From positions 1-64,000 of the IMG/VR virus record IMGVR_UViG_3300030673_000004: a stretch of 64,000 bases of DNA. One strand, given 5' to 3'. The stretch comes from a virus. Below the pieces are notes generated by a model, which saw only the letters and a program-made list of their open reading frames with translations, searched no databases and was not told the origin of the DNA. A program made the translations under genes and the position numbers. Below, piece by piece: positions 42,001-50,240 of this stretch (position 1 is its first letter; the number at the start of each line of letters is the position of its first letter).

Positions 42001-42447
42001 AGTAAGATTTTCACCAAGAAACAAAAAATCCTCCACACGTGCATAGATAGCACGATATGTAGGAAAGCAATGAACAGGAACGGAACCCATACCATAGTCA
42101 AATGTATGTATTGACCACTGGATTTCATAGTTCTCCCATTTACCTATCGAGGGTACCAAGAATTTTGACATCCATGGACCTAAAGCAACAAGAGATCGTG
42201 GTTTATACTTACGAAAAGCCTCTAATAAGGCAGCACCGTTTGCACGAGCAACAGCCATAAGGTCGTCAACTTCACCAACCTGATCAGCAAGTGTAATAAT
42301 TACAAAGCTATCCAAGTAATGAGATAGATCATTTATGAACTTGATACCAACAGGATCGTTAAGATTCGCGACTTTTTCTTGGGGCTGTATTAAGATAGCC
42401 TGTACTCTGCCGTCCAATGCTTGTCCAAGTTTTTCGTACACTAACAT
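39046..42447 (-). CDS. polA: DNA polymerase I-type replicative polymerase with intein
   Basis: 1133 residues including a 217-residue intein (about 553-769). N-terminal 180 residues unclassified. The 3'-5' exonuclease has all its acidic motifs: GPVGLDTETGNLNY, LHNAQFDNAQF, and SYSGMDPYATLRGL. The polymerase has TGRLS (split by the intein), motif A FQADFCAAEVRMWAE, motif B RTATKSITFGLMYVRG and motif C VNAVHDSVLIE. A C-terminal zinc ribbon (WVCKHCGTAYQW; CTKKKK; VPCGCAEF) is unusual for family A. Probably the phage replicase, working with DnaB-type helicase and clamp. The gene overlaps its upstream neighbour by 89 nt, so the start is somewhat uncertain. Confidence 0.92.
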   Translation of the reverse strand: MLVYEKLGQALDGRVQAILIQPQEKVANLNDPVGIKFINDLSHYLDSFVIITLADQVGEVDDLMAVARANGAALLEAFRKYKPRSLVALGPWMSKFLVPSIGKWENYEIQWSIHTFDYGMGSVPVHCFPTYRAIYARVEDFLFLGENLTKVRFLINNPYHLKGEEINLDTFKLVKEYLDFLRYEHAGPVGLDTETGNLNYAHNTQLASIQFAHDPNHGYVLLRQHDDNPFSIDENAQIDQMVHDLLDDGSSKISYWTLHNAQFDNAQFYCKYHVMPRRPVVDTMLGMHFLDSARKDRVYTMRGQAPNGLKQLVVEFLGFHHYDQEMLDARKDGTLLGLPLPKFVSYSGMDPYATLRGLHALIAQARNLGIENEFMTMLLVSDSRKTKCYSAMTHFGMMADLRHLIQLGSPASPILKRVRDISTELKKDPVCQAVNRELLTNSVGVQTTFTMPWVLDLNSHTHKTALFFTSDNGFKYPANDEGNYSADSDFQEENIGNPVVALFSEYQGLQKLDSSYIRKFNASFTNPGKTDYVDGRIHGKFLLHGTQTGRLSCIAKGTLVEIVRNLNLNPKGIPIEQVQVGDIAYCLTSDNKPTLSRVTKAWQTGVREIIRLHWKSGHTGKSVNYGYLDLTDDHLVKTVDQGWVPASALAVGTSVYALQRIRKGSLLFTGVHEEYADHRFVFEHANKVKIPKGYHIHHKDWDHYNNNPSNLSMLTAHEHISYHTAILKNTVPNNHKIIRVERLNVSVPVYDITVEDHHNFFAGELCVHNCVDPNMQQVPRGDGIEKKAIKNIFIAPPGKVIFQADFCAAEVRMWAEMSRDPGLVQNFIDAYAMKCAFLKDPQPEIKAKSDAMSDIHVQNARLMFGVPEGQKVEKTLRTATKSITFGLMYVRGTPSIAAQIGKTVEETEELCQSFYSKFSVGKAWLDDRVEFAKAHGYVETFFGRRRWLRNVYSNNRSLMQRDFRRAVNTPIQSATGDYASLATSLLFEELYNQGVHEVYKLVNAVHDSVLIECPNTAEDLRYIARLTRYIFVTKTPQVIEELFGHKMSVPLDIDMDVSQGKQWVCKHCGTAYQWSEHPTICTKKKKTTNADGTTEEVPCGCAEFKEKHLSHGWSSCVGLDESDPSFDEVAEGF
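40141..40791 (-). other. Intein with HNH endonuclease in DNA polymerase I
   Basis: A 217-residue insertion starting at Cys of CIAKGTLVEIVRN (block A) and ending FAGELCVHN before the C-extein Cys of CVDPNMQQVPRG. Block B-like HNFFAGE precedes the end (VEDHHNFF). The middle carries an HNH homing endonuclease: GYHIHHKDWDHYNNNPSNLS, LTAHEHISYH. The insertion splits the conserved TGRLS/DPNMQ template-binding motif, a classic intein site. All splice-junction residues (Cys1, His-Asn, Cys+1) are present. Confidence 0.9.
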
Positions 42448-43192
42448 TTGAAGAAACCTCAGGTTGTTCTACCGCAGGCGAAAATTCAGGAGGCTTATTT
42501 ACAGCAGCCTCCTGAATTTGAACCAACTGGGTAGTCATTAATTTTGCATGCGGCACCATATCTGCCTTATGGACCGTAGATGGAGACTGAATAAGAGGCG
42601 CTCCAATTACGTCTCCCATCAATTTTACATAGTCGCGTAGAACACTTGTTAGTGTTCCAGCCATATCCTTGGCCATAACAAACACTTGAGATATTGGCAA
42701 CTTATAGGAATGCAAGCGCAAGGCAGGACGCAAAATCTCAAGGGAAGGAAAGCCTGAAAATGTATCAAAAACAGCGTCGGAGGGGACTAAAACACCAGCA
42801 TATTCAGGCCCAGAAGCCAACACAACAGGAGCTAACCAACGAGGAACTAGATACCAAAGTTCTTGTGGAGCTGTTGTCATCTTACCCATAATCCTAAGCA
42901 ACAATGTCTTACGATGTGGCTTTTCTGCATCATGCAAAAAATCAGACTTTGATACCTTGATCTCAATCTCAATCAAACGACGGCTAGAATCCAAGCCTAA
43001 AACATCTGGAAGCTCTTTCGTATTCCAAGGAGATCGTTCAAAACAGACTAACGTGCAATTTCGTGTGTATCTTAACCAGGAAGCGGCTAAGGCACGATAT
43101 GCACGAGCATCCTCAGGAACAAGAGAGTGACCCTTACCACGACGTGGCGCTGATGATCTACGAGCCCCTGACGAAACCGATCTACTAGACAT
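42359..43192 (-). CDS. Putative MmcB-like PD-(D/E)XK nuclease
   Basis: 277 residues. ELPDVLGLDSSRRLIEIEIK followed by VSKSDFLHD has the D...ExK spacing of restriction-endonuclease-fold proteins of the MmcB/DUF type that act in DNA repair. The N-terminus is basic (RSSAPRRGKGHS) and the C-terminal 100 residues are low-complexity. Placed between polymerase and Mre11 genes, so DNA processing is likely. Overlaps the Mre11 stop by 1 nt. Confidence 0.6.
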   Translation of the reverse strand: MSSRSVSSGARRSSAPRRGKGHSLVPEDARAYRALAASWLRYTRNCTLVCFERSPWNTKELPDVLGLDSSRRLIEIEIKVSKSDFLHDAEKPHRKTLLLRIMGKMTTAPQELWYLVPRWLAPVVLASGPEYAGVLVPSDAVFDTFSGFPSLEILRPALRLHSYKLPISQVFVMAKDMAGTLTSVLRDYVKLMGDVIGAPLIQSPSTVHKADMVPHAKLMTTQLVQIQEAAVNKPPEFSPAVEQPEVSSNVSVRKTWTSIGRQSTGYLNTAPRKSRES

Positions 43193-44262
43193 CAGGTTAA
43201 TCCTAATTTATCAATAATAGCAACAACCATATCGACACCTTCACGCTGCTCCTCTTCTGAATGGCCTAGTTCAGCTAGATAGGAGGGTAATTGTGTAACT
43301 GCTTCAGCCTTACACTCAGATGAGACAATATCGGTTACAGCAGAAGACACATCTATTGCCTTATAGTTAGGATCAACTATAATGTTTGTAGGCAACATAG
43401 CAGCATTTTCAAGCTTCTCAGAACCAACGTAAACAACAATATCCGGAGAATGTGTTTCTGCTGCTGATACAACATCGTTAGCATCAGATGTAACCTTAAA
43501 TTTAGGAGCCTTATCTAAGGCTATCACCTTAGGCGACGAGCCAGACCACAAGAGAATACCCGTGTCTAAAGGCTCATCCCGCTTTACCTGAACAGTAGAG
43601 CCACAGTACCATGTCTTTGATCCAAAAGACTGTCGCACATGGATATCACCCAGCAGGTAACCATCAATGTCAGGATCCTCCTCAATAACCAAAGCCTTTG
43701 ATATACGTACAGCAGCACCACGCGGATCATGCGCAGATGAAATAGCTTCATGAATAACGACATAGCGCAAACCCTGCTTAGGACCAGCTTTCTCACGAAG
43801 TAAGGCAACGGTACGAATCACATCGGCAGTATCCCTCTTTTGTGTGCAGGGCAAGCAAAAGAACTGCACAGTACCAGATGCCCTAGTTTCTATTGAAACA
43901 ACATCCGGATCACCAGCAACAACAAAATAACGAGGTATAACAGAAGCCCAGTGAGCTTGAGAATGAATCATGGTCAAACCTGTCTCATCAACAAACTCAT
44001 GATTTCCCAAGCTCTGAACAACAAAAACACCGGCAGCTAAGATAGTTGATAAAAACCACGTACCTAACAAGCGCTCTTGCTCAGTTATATCAACCCTATC
44101 CCAAAAGTCCCCACCGATGACAAGTATTTTGTCATCGGCAGGGTTAGTTGTAACAGCCTCCAAGATATCTTCCAGCATCAACCGAGTACGCTGCAAATAA
44201 TTAGGAACCCAACGATAAGCACCGATATGGTAGTCAGCCGAGTGGAAAATACCTAAAGACAT
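43192..44262 (-). CDS. sbcD: Mre11/SbcD-family nuclease
   Basis: 356 residues of the calcineurin-like phosphoesterase fold, with all metal motifs: HSADYHIGAY, VIGGDFWDRVD, SLGNHEFVDE, VVIHEAIS and YLLGDIHVRQSF. With the Rad50-like protein at 55469-57994 it forms the gp47/gp46-type complex that resects DNA ends for RecA. Unlike in most phages the two genes are not adjacent. Lies 3 nt after recA. Confidence 0.88.
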   Translation of the reverse strand: MSLGIFHSADYHIGAYRWVPNYLQRTRLMLEDILEAVTTNPADDKILVIGGDFWDRVDITEQERLLGTWFLSTILAAGVFVVQSLGNHEFVDETGLTMIHSQAHWASVIPRYFVVAGDPDVVSIETRASGTVQFFCLPCTQKRDTADVIRTVALLREKAGPKQGLRYVVIHEAISSAHDPRGAAVRISKALVIEEDPDIDGYLLGDIHVRQSFGSKTWYCGSTVQVKRDEPLDTGILLWSGSSPKVIALDKAPKFKVTSDANDVVSAAETHSPDIVVYVGSEKLENAAMLPTNIIVDPNYKAIDVSSAVTDIVSSECKAEAVTQLPSYLAELGHSEEEQREGVDMVVAIIDKLGLT

Positions 44263-44265
44263 AGA

Positions 44266-46887
44266 TTACCCGGCCTCAACAATGTTAGAGTCATCAAGCA
44301 CAGGCTCAGGAAGTCGTCCCTCCGCACGATCAATCATCTCCTGCTCAATCTCAAAAGCAAACCCGGAACGTATCTGGCGAAGACAATGCTTCCAAAGCCC
44401 CTGCTTATTTTCCGGCGCTTCAATGATGTTCTTCAACGTCATATAAGGCATTGCGGAATCAACAAAATTAGTACCAAAAATAGAAGGCTTTGGGGCATCG
44501 GGAGCGACACCACGAACTTCCAACTTGTACTTTCCGTTGGATGCCTTAAGCAACTGACCTGTGGCATCCAAGTACTGAAGCACATCATATGTCTGATCAA
44601 TACCATCGCCAGGATGTCCTTCATGCTCCATACGGATACGAATAGCCCCCTCACGATAGGGTGTATACATCTTATTCTTAGTATTTTTCAACTTTGAATA
44701 TGTGTACTTATCTGTACCACCGTTAATAGAAGGCTCTTCATTGTAAGTAGCACCACCTTCAGTACGCTTAGCACCAGCAGTACTCGGAGATACCCTACGA
44801 ACCTGAAAACGAGCATCTGTGTAAAACTTAAGAGCCTCACCTCCGGGCTCAACTTCCGGACTGTTATGCACAATAAAACCATTACATGGATTACCTGCCA
44901 TGTAATTGTGATTATCTTCCACAGTAATGTCGTACTTGGTCCGCAACCTAAACATCCGAGCAGACCCACGAGTAATAGAAAGAACAGGAACATCTACATG
45001 AGTATATTCCGGTGTAGACGATAATACGTAATCATGAAATCTTCCTTGATATGCGGCTGGTAGTTTATACCACATACACGCAGGAACATAGGAAACAATC
45101 AAATCAAAAAATTTATACACAGCAGCAGCGGTAATAACAAAAGAACCCCCATGGCGAACAACGTGCTCAATCCCGTAACGAGCAAAAACAGAAGAGAGAG
45201 CAGCCAACTCATCGGGACAATTACGAAAACGCTTAGCCGAAATTGTTATTCTGTACGACCCGGACGAACGAAGAGCCAAATTACCGTCATCCATGTACCA
45301 AACAGCTAAACTAAGTGCGGTCATACGAGAAGCAACATGAAGAGCACTACGAGTGTGCCCAGATTGTTTTGATGCTTTTACCCAGCACCCAAGCTCGTAA
45401 GTAGAGTTTGATACGTAACTAACACGACCACAACTATCAATACGCCTGAAAGAGAAATAAGGTGACAGCAAAGACATTTTCCACTGCAGATACTTATCAT
45501 TCTCAGAATCAGCCAAGCGAAAGAAGCCGTTACTGGACCGAGCATCCTGCTGCAAAGCAATATCACCAACGGACATACCAGCAAACAACTCTAACAAAGT
45601 ACCATTAAACTGAGACAGATACTGTGTCCTAACAAGATCACCAACCTTGATATCTTCGGCAGGCACCCACGTACCATTCGCAAATATCTCATGATTTGGT
45701 GTAACGGTAACACCAGCAACGCCGTTTGGTGTATCAATTGCGGCTGTCTTAATACTCACCCAATCGTCTGGAGAATTAACAACACCATTATTGTGCCAAC
45801 TTACAATGCTTTTAGGCTCTAAAGTACCAGTAGTTTCGTTTAGAGACCACACCTGACCGGTAATACGCTGTTCTACAATCTCACGCATGGTAAAAGATCG
45901 GCCATCTACAAAGGGAATCTTAACATCAGAATGAAGACAACCCATCGCCATAGGCTTCATGCGGATCTGATTATTACCCAAAAGAGTACACCGGCGACTA
46001 GTAAGTGCCGCTTTAACCTTCTTCAGGTTATCCGAGAACATTCGTGCTTGAATACCAATAGCACCACTCTTATCACCCTTTTCCTGCAAACTTTCTTGTA
46101 CAAGTTCAGGTAGCATTGCAGGAAAAGAATCAATCAAGAACAGATACTGAGGAGCACCAGCCGCAGCCGATTCTGCCCACTGGCCTTCAGGAACACGCTC
46201 CCACCACTGCCCATTAGGGTCCTGCTTGATCTCAGGCAGAGCTAGCAGAATACCAGCTATTGCATTGAATATATCTTCCCCAATATGGTGATTAGTGTAT
46301 CTAACCATAGGAAGAATGTCCCAATGCTTGCCATCTTTGGAACGTCGTCCTTGGATATCAAGTAGAGACATATCAAAACGATTGAAAATACGCTCTGCAT
46401 AAGTTGGATCTCGGGCAGACTCCGGGTCAAACCAATAAACAGGGATGTTTGAATTAACAAACCAAGGAACAAGGGTGTTAAACAGTGTGGATTTTCCAGA
46501 CTGCTCAGGTCCAGCATTACTAATGAATTTACCAATAGGTAGACCACCACCCATAGCAAAGTCATAACTCAAGCACCCCGTAGGAACACTATCTTCAATG
46601 TATCCACCAATATTATGCTGCTGCGCAAAAAAGTCCAACCGCTTCTCAATAGCGTCAACATTATCCTGCAGTTCGTGAAACTGCTTAGTCATCATAATTG
46701 ATGGCAATAAAATACGACCAGATTTAACAGAAGCAGGAATACCAGGAGCTTCAATTTCACCCTCAGTAGCTACGGGGATTTCGGTAATATCAATAGATGG
46801 ATCAGCATCTAGCCAAGCAAGAGCTGGACGAACTAACTGTTCACTAGGAACAATAGTATCTTGTTTTGGTGTAGCTTTACGCGGCAT
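44266..46887 (-). CDS. recA: RecA-family recombinase with intein
   Basis: 873 residues including a 359-residue intein (317-675), so about 514 after splicing. Walker A is GPEQSGKSTLFN (126-137), Walker B is QYLFLIDSFPAM, and the L1/L2 region has LLGNNQIRMKPMAMG followed after the intein by SPEVEPGGEALKFYTDARF. The first 60 residues and last 100 differ from cellular RecA. It would drive strand exchange together with Mre11/Rad50, UvsW-like helicase and RuvC-like resolvase. Confidence 0.9.
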   Translation of the reverse strand: MPRKATPKQDTIVPSEQLVRPALAWLDADPSIDITEIPVATEGEIEAPGIPASVKSGRILLPSIMMTKQFHELQDNVDAIEKRLDFFAQQHNIGGYIEDSVPTGCLSYDFAMGGGLPIGKFISNAGPEQSGKSTLFNTLVPWFVNSNIPVYWFDPESARDPTYAERIFNRFDMSLLDIQGRRSKDGKHWDILPMVRYTNHHIGEDIFNAIAGILLALPEIKQDPNGQWWERVPEGQWAESAAAGAPQYLFLIDSFPAMLPELVQESLQEKGDKSGAIGIQARMFSDNLKKVKAALTSRRCTLLGNNQIRMKPMAMGCLHSDVKIPFVDGRSFTMREIVEQRITGQVWSLNETTGTLEPKSIVSWHNNGVVNSPDDWVSIKTAAIDTPNGVAGVTVTPNHEIFANGTWVPAEDIKVGDLVRTQYLSQFNGTLLELFAGMSVGDIALQQDARSSNGFFRLADSENDKYLQWKMSLLSPYFSFRRIDSCGRVSYVSNSTYELGCWVKASKQSGHTRSALHVASRMTALSLAVWYMDDGNLALRSSGSYRITISAKRFRNCPDELAALSSVFARYGIEHVVRHGGSFVITAAAVYKFFDLIVSYVPACMWYKLPAAYQGRFHDYVLSSTPEYTHVDVPVLSITRGSARMFRLRTKYDITVEDNHNYMAGNPCNGFIVHNSPEVEPGGEALKFYTDARFQVRRVSPSTAGAKRTEGGATYNEEPSINGGTDKYTYSKLKNTKNKMYTPYREGAIRIRMEHEGHPGDGIDQTYDVLQYLDATGQLLKASNGKYKLEVRGVAPDAPKPSIFGTNFVDSAMPYMTLKNIIEAPENKQGLWKHCLRQIRSGFAFEIEQEMIDRAEGRLPEPVLDDSNIVEAG
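44863..45939 (-). other. Intein with LAGLIDADG endonuclease in RecA
   Basis: 359 residues, starting CLHSDVKIPFVDGRSF and ending NGFIVHN before Ser of SPEVEPGG. Splicing blocks: VTVTPNHEIFANGTWVPAED (block B), YDITVEDNHNYMAG (block F) and VHN/S (G). ALSLAVWYMDDGNLALR is a LAGLIDADG-type acidic motif and FARYGIEHVVRHGG a partner segment. The insertion lies in the DNA-binding L2 region between the glycine and the NPE-equivalent SPE of RecA. Confidence 0.9.
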
Positions 46888-48643
46888 TATTTTCCTCCAA
46901 GGAAAGGATTGGGAGCAAAGAAATAGGTTGCATGAAGGAGCACTTCACACATTTACACACTGTCGAAAAGTTTGCAGACAGCACAGTTAAAGCTTTTGTA
47001 TGTCCGCAAGAAGGACATAAAAAATCTACAAGAGCACCAGTTTTAATAGGCACAACTTGCCCAGAGTACAAGGCCACTCCAAATGTATCTGACTCTGAAT
47101 GAAGACACATAGTTGTCGTATCTATGTCAATTCCGGAGGAGCTACTGGGAAGAAGAGAAGCCAACTCAACGGGAAGAACATCATGAAATATCGCGGATAC
47201 TTGTGCCAACAAAGCACTAACATCCACGCAAGAATCTACCATAGTATGCAAAGACAGTAGGTCGAGCGACTTATCAAAGCACAAAGATGATTGAGATATA
47301 AGAGAGTAATAGAGATAGCCAAAAACAGATAATGATATTTGATTGTCTACATAAACAGCACCACACTTATCCAAATAGTAAAGAGCCGTAAGTATCTCAC
47401 GTGATGGCATACCATAATCAAAGAGAGCATTAAAAATAGAAGCAAAAGACACAGTAAAATGAGGACAGTATTTCACAGTTACAGGAAGAGTTGTCCATGT
47501 AGGGAGAATTCGCAAATTAACAGCCTCTTCGGCATCAGACAAAGCCCACCAATCACCAGGAGTACCATCAACGGTGGATATAGCTAACGGTATCTGCTGA
47601 TCCTGTATTGATAGAACAAGATTATTACAAATCAACTTTTCTTGTATTGATCCACAATATGCTTGCAACGTTCTACGCACAAGATAATCATAAATCTGAG
47701 TAACATATGCAGTACAGCCAGAAGGAAGTTCTTTACCTGTTACATAAACACAAGGACACACAGGACCCAAGGTTATATTACTGGGATCTACACTATACTC
47801 AGATACTAACGTTGAAACCGCCCATGTATGGACATCGCTAGGTACAATAGAATCTGTTTCGTAACATGAAAGACAGCCACACGAATATAGTATGTCTAAA
47901 GATTTGCCAACAACTAGAATAGGCAGATCAAGATCTTTAAGTATATCTGACACAACAGTCCGAGACTGTAACACAGGAGCAGGGTATACAACAGTATCAA
48001 TACAGGATGTTTGTTTAGATTCTATTAAAGCACTATCTACATAAGAAAACGAAGCTAAATCCAGGAGTTTTAAGATTCCAGGAGTATTTTTCAAATACAC
48101 GCTAAAATGTGCGGTACTATCAGTAGATACTTGCTCATACATCCGAGCAAGAACACCAAGAACGCAAAGCACAGATCTACGATACATAGGTTTAGGACAC
48201 ATGAAGTAGTAAGTACTTAGCAAAGCCTGTAGATCATGCTCTATTAAATGATCACAAGCATATAAAATAGAATTATTAGAACTTGGAGGTTCTAATAGAG
48301 GCTCAACATCTAAACCATAAACAAGGTCAGAAGGAAAAAAGAAAAAAATCTGTAAAGGAATACCAATAAGAGCTTTTTTAACACCCCAAGCAACGTCATA
48401 CCAAAAGGACACAGGTGGAAATACAACAAAAACTGTGTCATAACGAGTTGCAAGTTTACGTAACTCAGCAACATGCTTCGCCACAGCAGACAGCTTCGGA
48501 TAACCAGATGCGTTCAAAGCTATGTCGGTACGTGTTAACGTGTACAAAGGAAGAGGAACATCACGCACAGTGATGTCCTCCCCAAAAGCACACCTAAGCA
48601 CAGCACCATTACGAGGGTTGTCCGTAAGGACAAGAACACCCAT
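46877..48643 (-). CDS. Degenerate type IA topoisomerase-like protein
   Basis: 588 residues with no obvious active enzyme match, but the order of segments follows bacterial topoisomerase I. VLVLTDNPRNGAVLRCAFGE aligns with the ESPAKAKTI start but lacks the Glu. YDTVFVVFPPVSFWYDVAWG aligns with the DPDREGEAIAW TOPRIM motif but lacks D-x-D-x-E. ITLGPVCPCVYVTG aligns with the GRVQTPAL strand. FTVSFASIFNALFDYGMPSR to CGAVYVDN aligns with FTTSTLQ...GLITYMRTDS but lacks the catalytic Tyr and Arg. The C-terminus ends in a zinc finger (FLCPSCGHTKAL; CKCVKCSF), as topoisomerase I does. So probably an inactive structural derivative. It sits between SSB-like and recA genes, overlapping recA by 11 nt. Confidence 0.5.
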   Translation of the reverse strand: MGVLVLTDNPRNGAVLRCAFGEDITVRDVPLPLYTLTRTDIALNASGYPKLSAVAKHVAELRKLATRYDTVFVVFPPVSFWYDVAWGVKKALIGIPLQIFFFFPSDLVYGLDVEPLLEPPSSNNSILYACDHLIEHDLQALLSTYYFMCPKPMYRRSVLCVLGVLARMYEQVSTDSTAHFSVYLKNTPGILKLLDLASFSYVDSALIESKQTSCIDTVVYPAPVLQSRTVVSDILKDLDLPILVVGKSLDILYSCGCLSCYETDSIVPSDVHTWAVSTLVSEYSVDPSNITLGPVCPCVYVTGKELPSGCTAYVTQIYDYLVRRTLQAYCGSIQEKLICNNLVLSIQDQQIPLAISTVDGTPGDWWALSDAEEAVNLRILPTWTTLPVTVKYCPHFTVSFASIFNALFDYGMPSREILTALYYLDKCGAVYVDNQISLSVFGYLYYSLISQSSLCFDKSLDLLSLHTMVDSCVDVSALLAQVSAIFHDVLPVELASLLPSSSSGIDIDTTTMCLHSESDTFGVALYSGQVVPIKTGALVDFLCPSCGHTKALTVLSANFSTVCKCVKCSFMQPISLLPILSLEENNAA

Positions 48644-48661
48644 AACGTACTCCTAGTTGTA

Positions 48662-48937
48662 TTAAAACTGATGCTCGATCAAAGATAGAATTGAGTCAGT
48701 ACCTACAGCAGCAGCCGTCTCTACACCATCTACATTATATAGAAGAAGAGCTGGAACACGTATACGCTGAAAGCATTCACATGTCGCTGTATTAGCAGGA
48801 ACTTCCATATAGGAAACTTCCGTATTGATCCTGATCCGATCCAATGCCTGACGAAGAGCATCCGAGGGTTTTTGACTGTACAAAAAGACTACGGAAGGGA
48901 ACATCTTCTCAGATGCCCCCTTAGCATGCACTTCCAT
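48662..48937 (-). CDS. Thioredoxin-fold-like protein without CxxC
   Basis: 91 residues. The strand-turn IRVPALLLYNVDGVE (cis-proline position) and the preceding beta-alpha pattern (PSVVFLYSQKPSDALRQALD; EVSYMEVPANTATCECF) resemble a short thioredoxin/glutaredoxin fold, but the active-site CxxC is absent (SQKPS in its place). Function unknown. Start overlaps the end region of the SSB-like gene; an internal ATG at codon 12 is an alternative. Confidence 0.5.
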   Translation of the reverse strand: MEVHAKGASEKMFPSVVFLYSQKPSDALRQALDRIRINTEVSYMEVPANTATCECFQRIRVPALLLYNVDGVETAAAVGTDSILSLIEHQF

Positions 48938-48940
48938 TAA

Positions 48941-50098
48941 TCAAAAACCAGATGTCTCAGGACGACGACCCTGCGGCGGCTGCGGCACAGGGAAATCACT
49001 ATCAGACATAAAAGAGGGCAAAGACGCGCCACCAAAAGCAGATGCACCCGAATCACCACCGAAAGTAGGCACAGAAGACTGTGCGTCACCAAAAGTAGGT
49101 ACGGATGCATTCTCATGACCAAAAGCTGGAACAGAATCATCTGCACCAAATGTCGCAATTGAAGCTGCCGGGGTGCGCTGTGAGGGTACAGACGACGGAG
49201 GTGCATCAAAACCAGCCGTTGGGATAGATGAAGGAAGAGAACCAGCAGAAGCCCCACTAAAACTACCACCAAAACCACCATCAGATGGATTCTGATGCTG
49301 AATGCCTATATTAGTGTCTCGGAGCAACTCCGGATACTTCCAGAAAGCCAAAGAGCGCGAAATGTCAGCAGGATCCTGAAGACTTTCGCGATAAATCTCC
49401 TCCAGTGGCTTAATGCTGCTAGAAACAAAGTTACGCATATCTTGGGGCAAGGGAAAAGCATTACCACGCTGAACCGTATACATCTTAGCCGGAATAGCAC
49501 TAGGGTTATACTTTACAATGATGGTACCGCCATTATCGTAATCCGCAATGTCTACCATCTTATTCCCAGTAGCATCTGTCATAATGTCAAGCGCTTCTTG
49601 CAAACCCTCAGCAACAGTTTTAGGAAACCGAAAAACCTTCAGTTCCGGCACCCACTGTTGGGTCTTAGGATTTTTATACAAGCACCAAGCAAAATACTGC
49701 AGACGATCCTTTACATAGTCATAGTAAGTACCACAGCAATCACAAGAATGCACACCTGTCTCAGGGTTTGGATACGACTTCTCGTCAATAAAATCAAAAT
49801 CGGGACAGACAACATCAAAAGCTTTTGCATTCTGTGGAATAGCTGCGGGTGCCTTATCAACTTGACGATCACGATTATGCCAACGCTTAAGCTCACGAGC
49901 ATGATCAAGAGCCAAGTATACAGTATGCAGCTTATGACAAAACGGTGAACCTACAGGACGAATTTCTACAGGCAAACCCGGAAAATCATGAAGAGCAAGA
50001 ATAGGCAACTGGGCATCCCAGCGAGGCTTAGCTGTCTGCTTGGGAGCCATGCCAGAAAATGTCTTTACACGGGGGGATGAGTTGGATGAAGAGTACAT
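48941..50098 (-). CDS. Putative single-stranded-DNA-binding protein with FG-repeat tail
   Basis: 385 residues. The core (about 20-260) has a zinc-knuckle CDCCGTYYDYVKDRLQYF with other Cys/His nearby, and LQYFAWCLYKNPKTQQWVPE followed by LKVFRFPKTVAEGL resembles the gp32-type OB fold in large phages. The tail is disordered with regularly spaced FG: ATFGADD, PAFGHEN, PTFGDAQ, PTFGGDS, SAFGGAS. The leader carries a hairpin and three 10-nt repeats up to the ribosome binding site, like the gp32 translational operator of T4, which supports the SSB call. Sits in the recombination cluster. Confidence 0.65.
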   Translation of the reverse strand: MYSSSNSSPRVKTFSGMAPKQTAKPRWDAQLPILALHDFPGLPVEIRPVGSPFCHKLHTVYLALDHARELKRWHNRDRQVDKAPAAIPQNAKAFDVVCPDFDFIDEKSYPNPETGVHSCDCCGTYYDYVKDRLQYFAWCLYKNPKTQQWVPELKVFRFPKTVAEGLQEALDIMTDATGNKMVDIADYDNGGTIIVKYNPSAIPAKMYTVQRGNAFPLPQDMRNFVSSSIKPLEEIYRESLQDPADISRSLAFWKYPELLRDTNIGIQHQNPSDGGFGGSFSGASAGSLPSSIPTAGFDAPPSSVPSQRTPAASIATFGADDSVPAFGHENASVPTFGDAQSSVPTFGGDSGASAFGGASLPSFMSDSDFPVPQPPQGRRPETSGF

Positions 50099-50108
50099 GA
50101 GAACCTCG

Positions 50109-50180
50109 ATGAGTTAGAATGGGTTAGAATGAGTTAGAATGAAGTAGAGATACGTTTTGTTGTACTCCCGAGGGAGTACA
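50109..50180 (-). promoter_or_regulatory. Repeat-plus-hairpin leader of the SSB-like gene (candidate autoregulatory operator)
   Basis: On the minus-strand RNA, a 9-bp hairpin (TGTACTCCC with GGGAGTACA, 50161-50180) is followed by three tandem 10-nt repeats ATTCTAACTC, ATTCTAACCC, ATTCTAACTC (50111-50140), then GAGG and the ATG at 50098. The repeats are unstructured and pyrimidine/A-rich. T4 gp32 represses itself by binding a structured element and then adjacent unstructured leader RNA; this layout is the same in outline. Confidence 0.6.
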
Positions 50181-50240
50181 CAAAGAAGTTCTTCCACTGA
50201 CTCAAGATTTACAGCACACAACCCAAATTCTCAAAATTCT

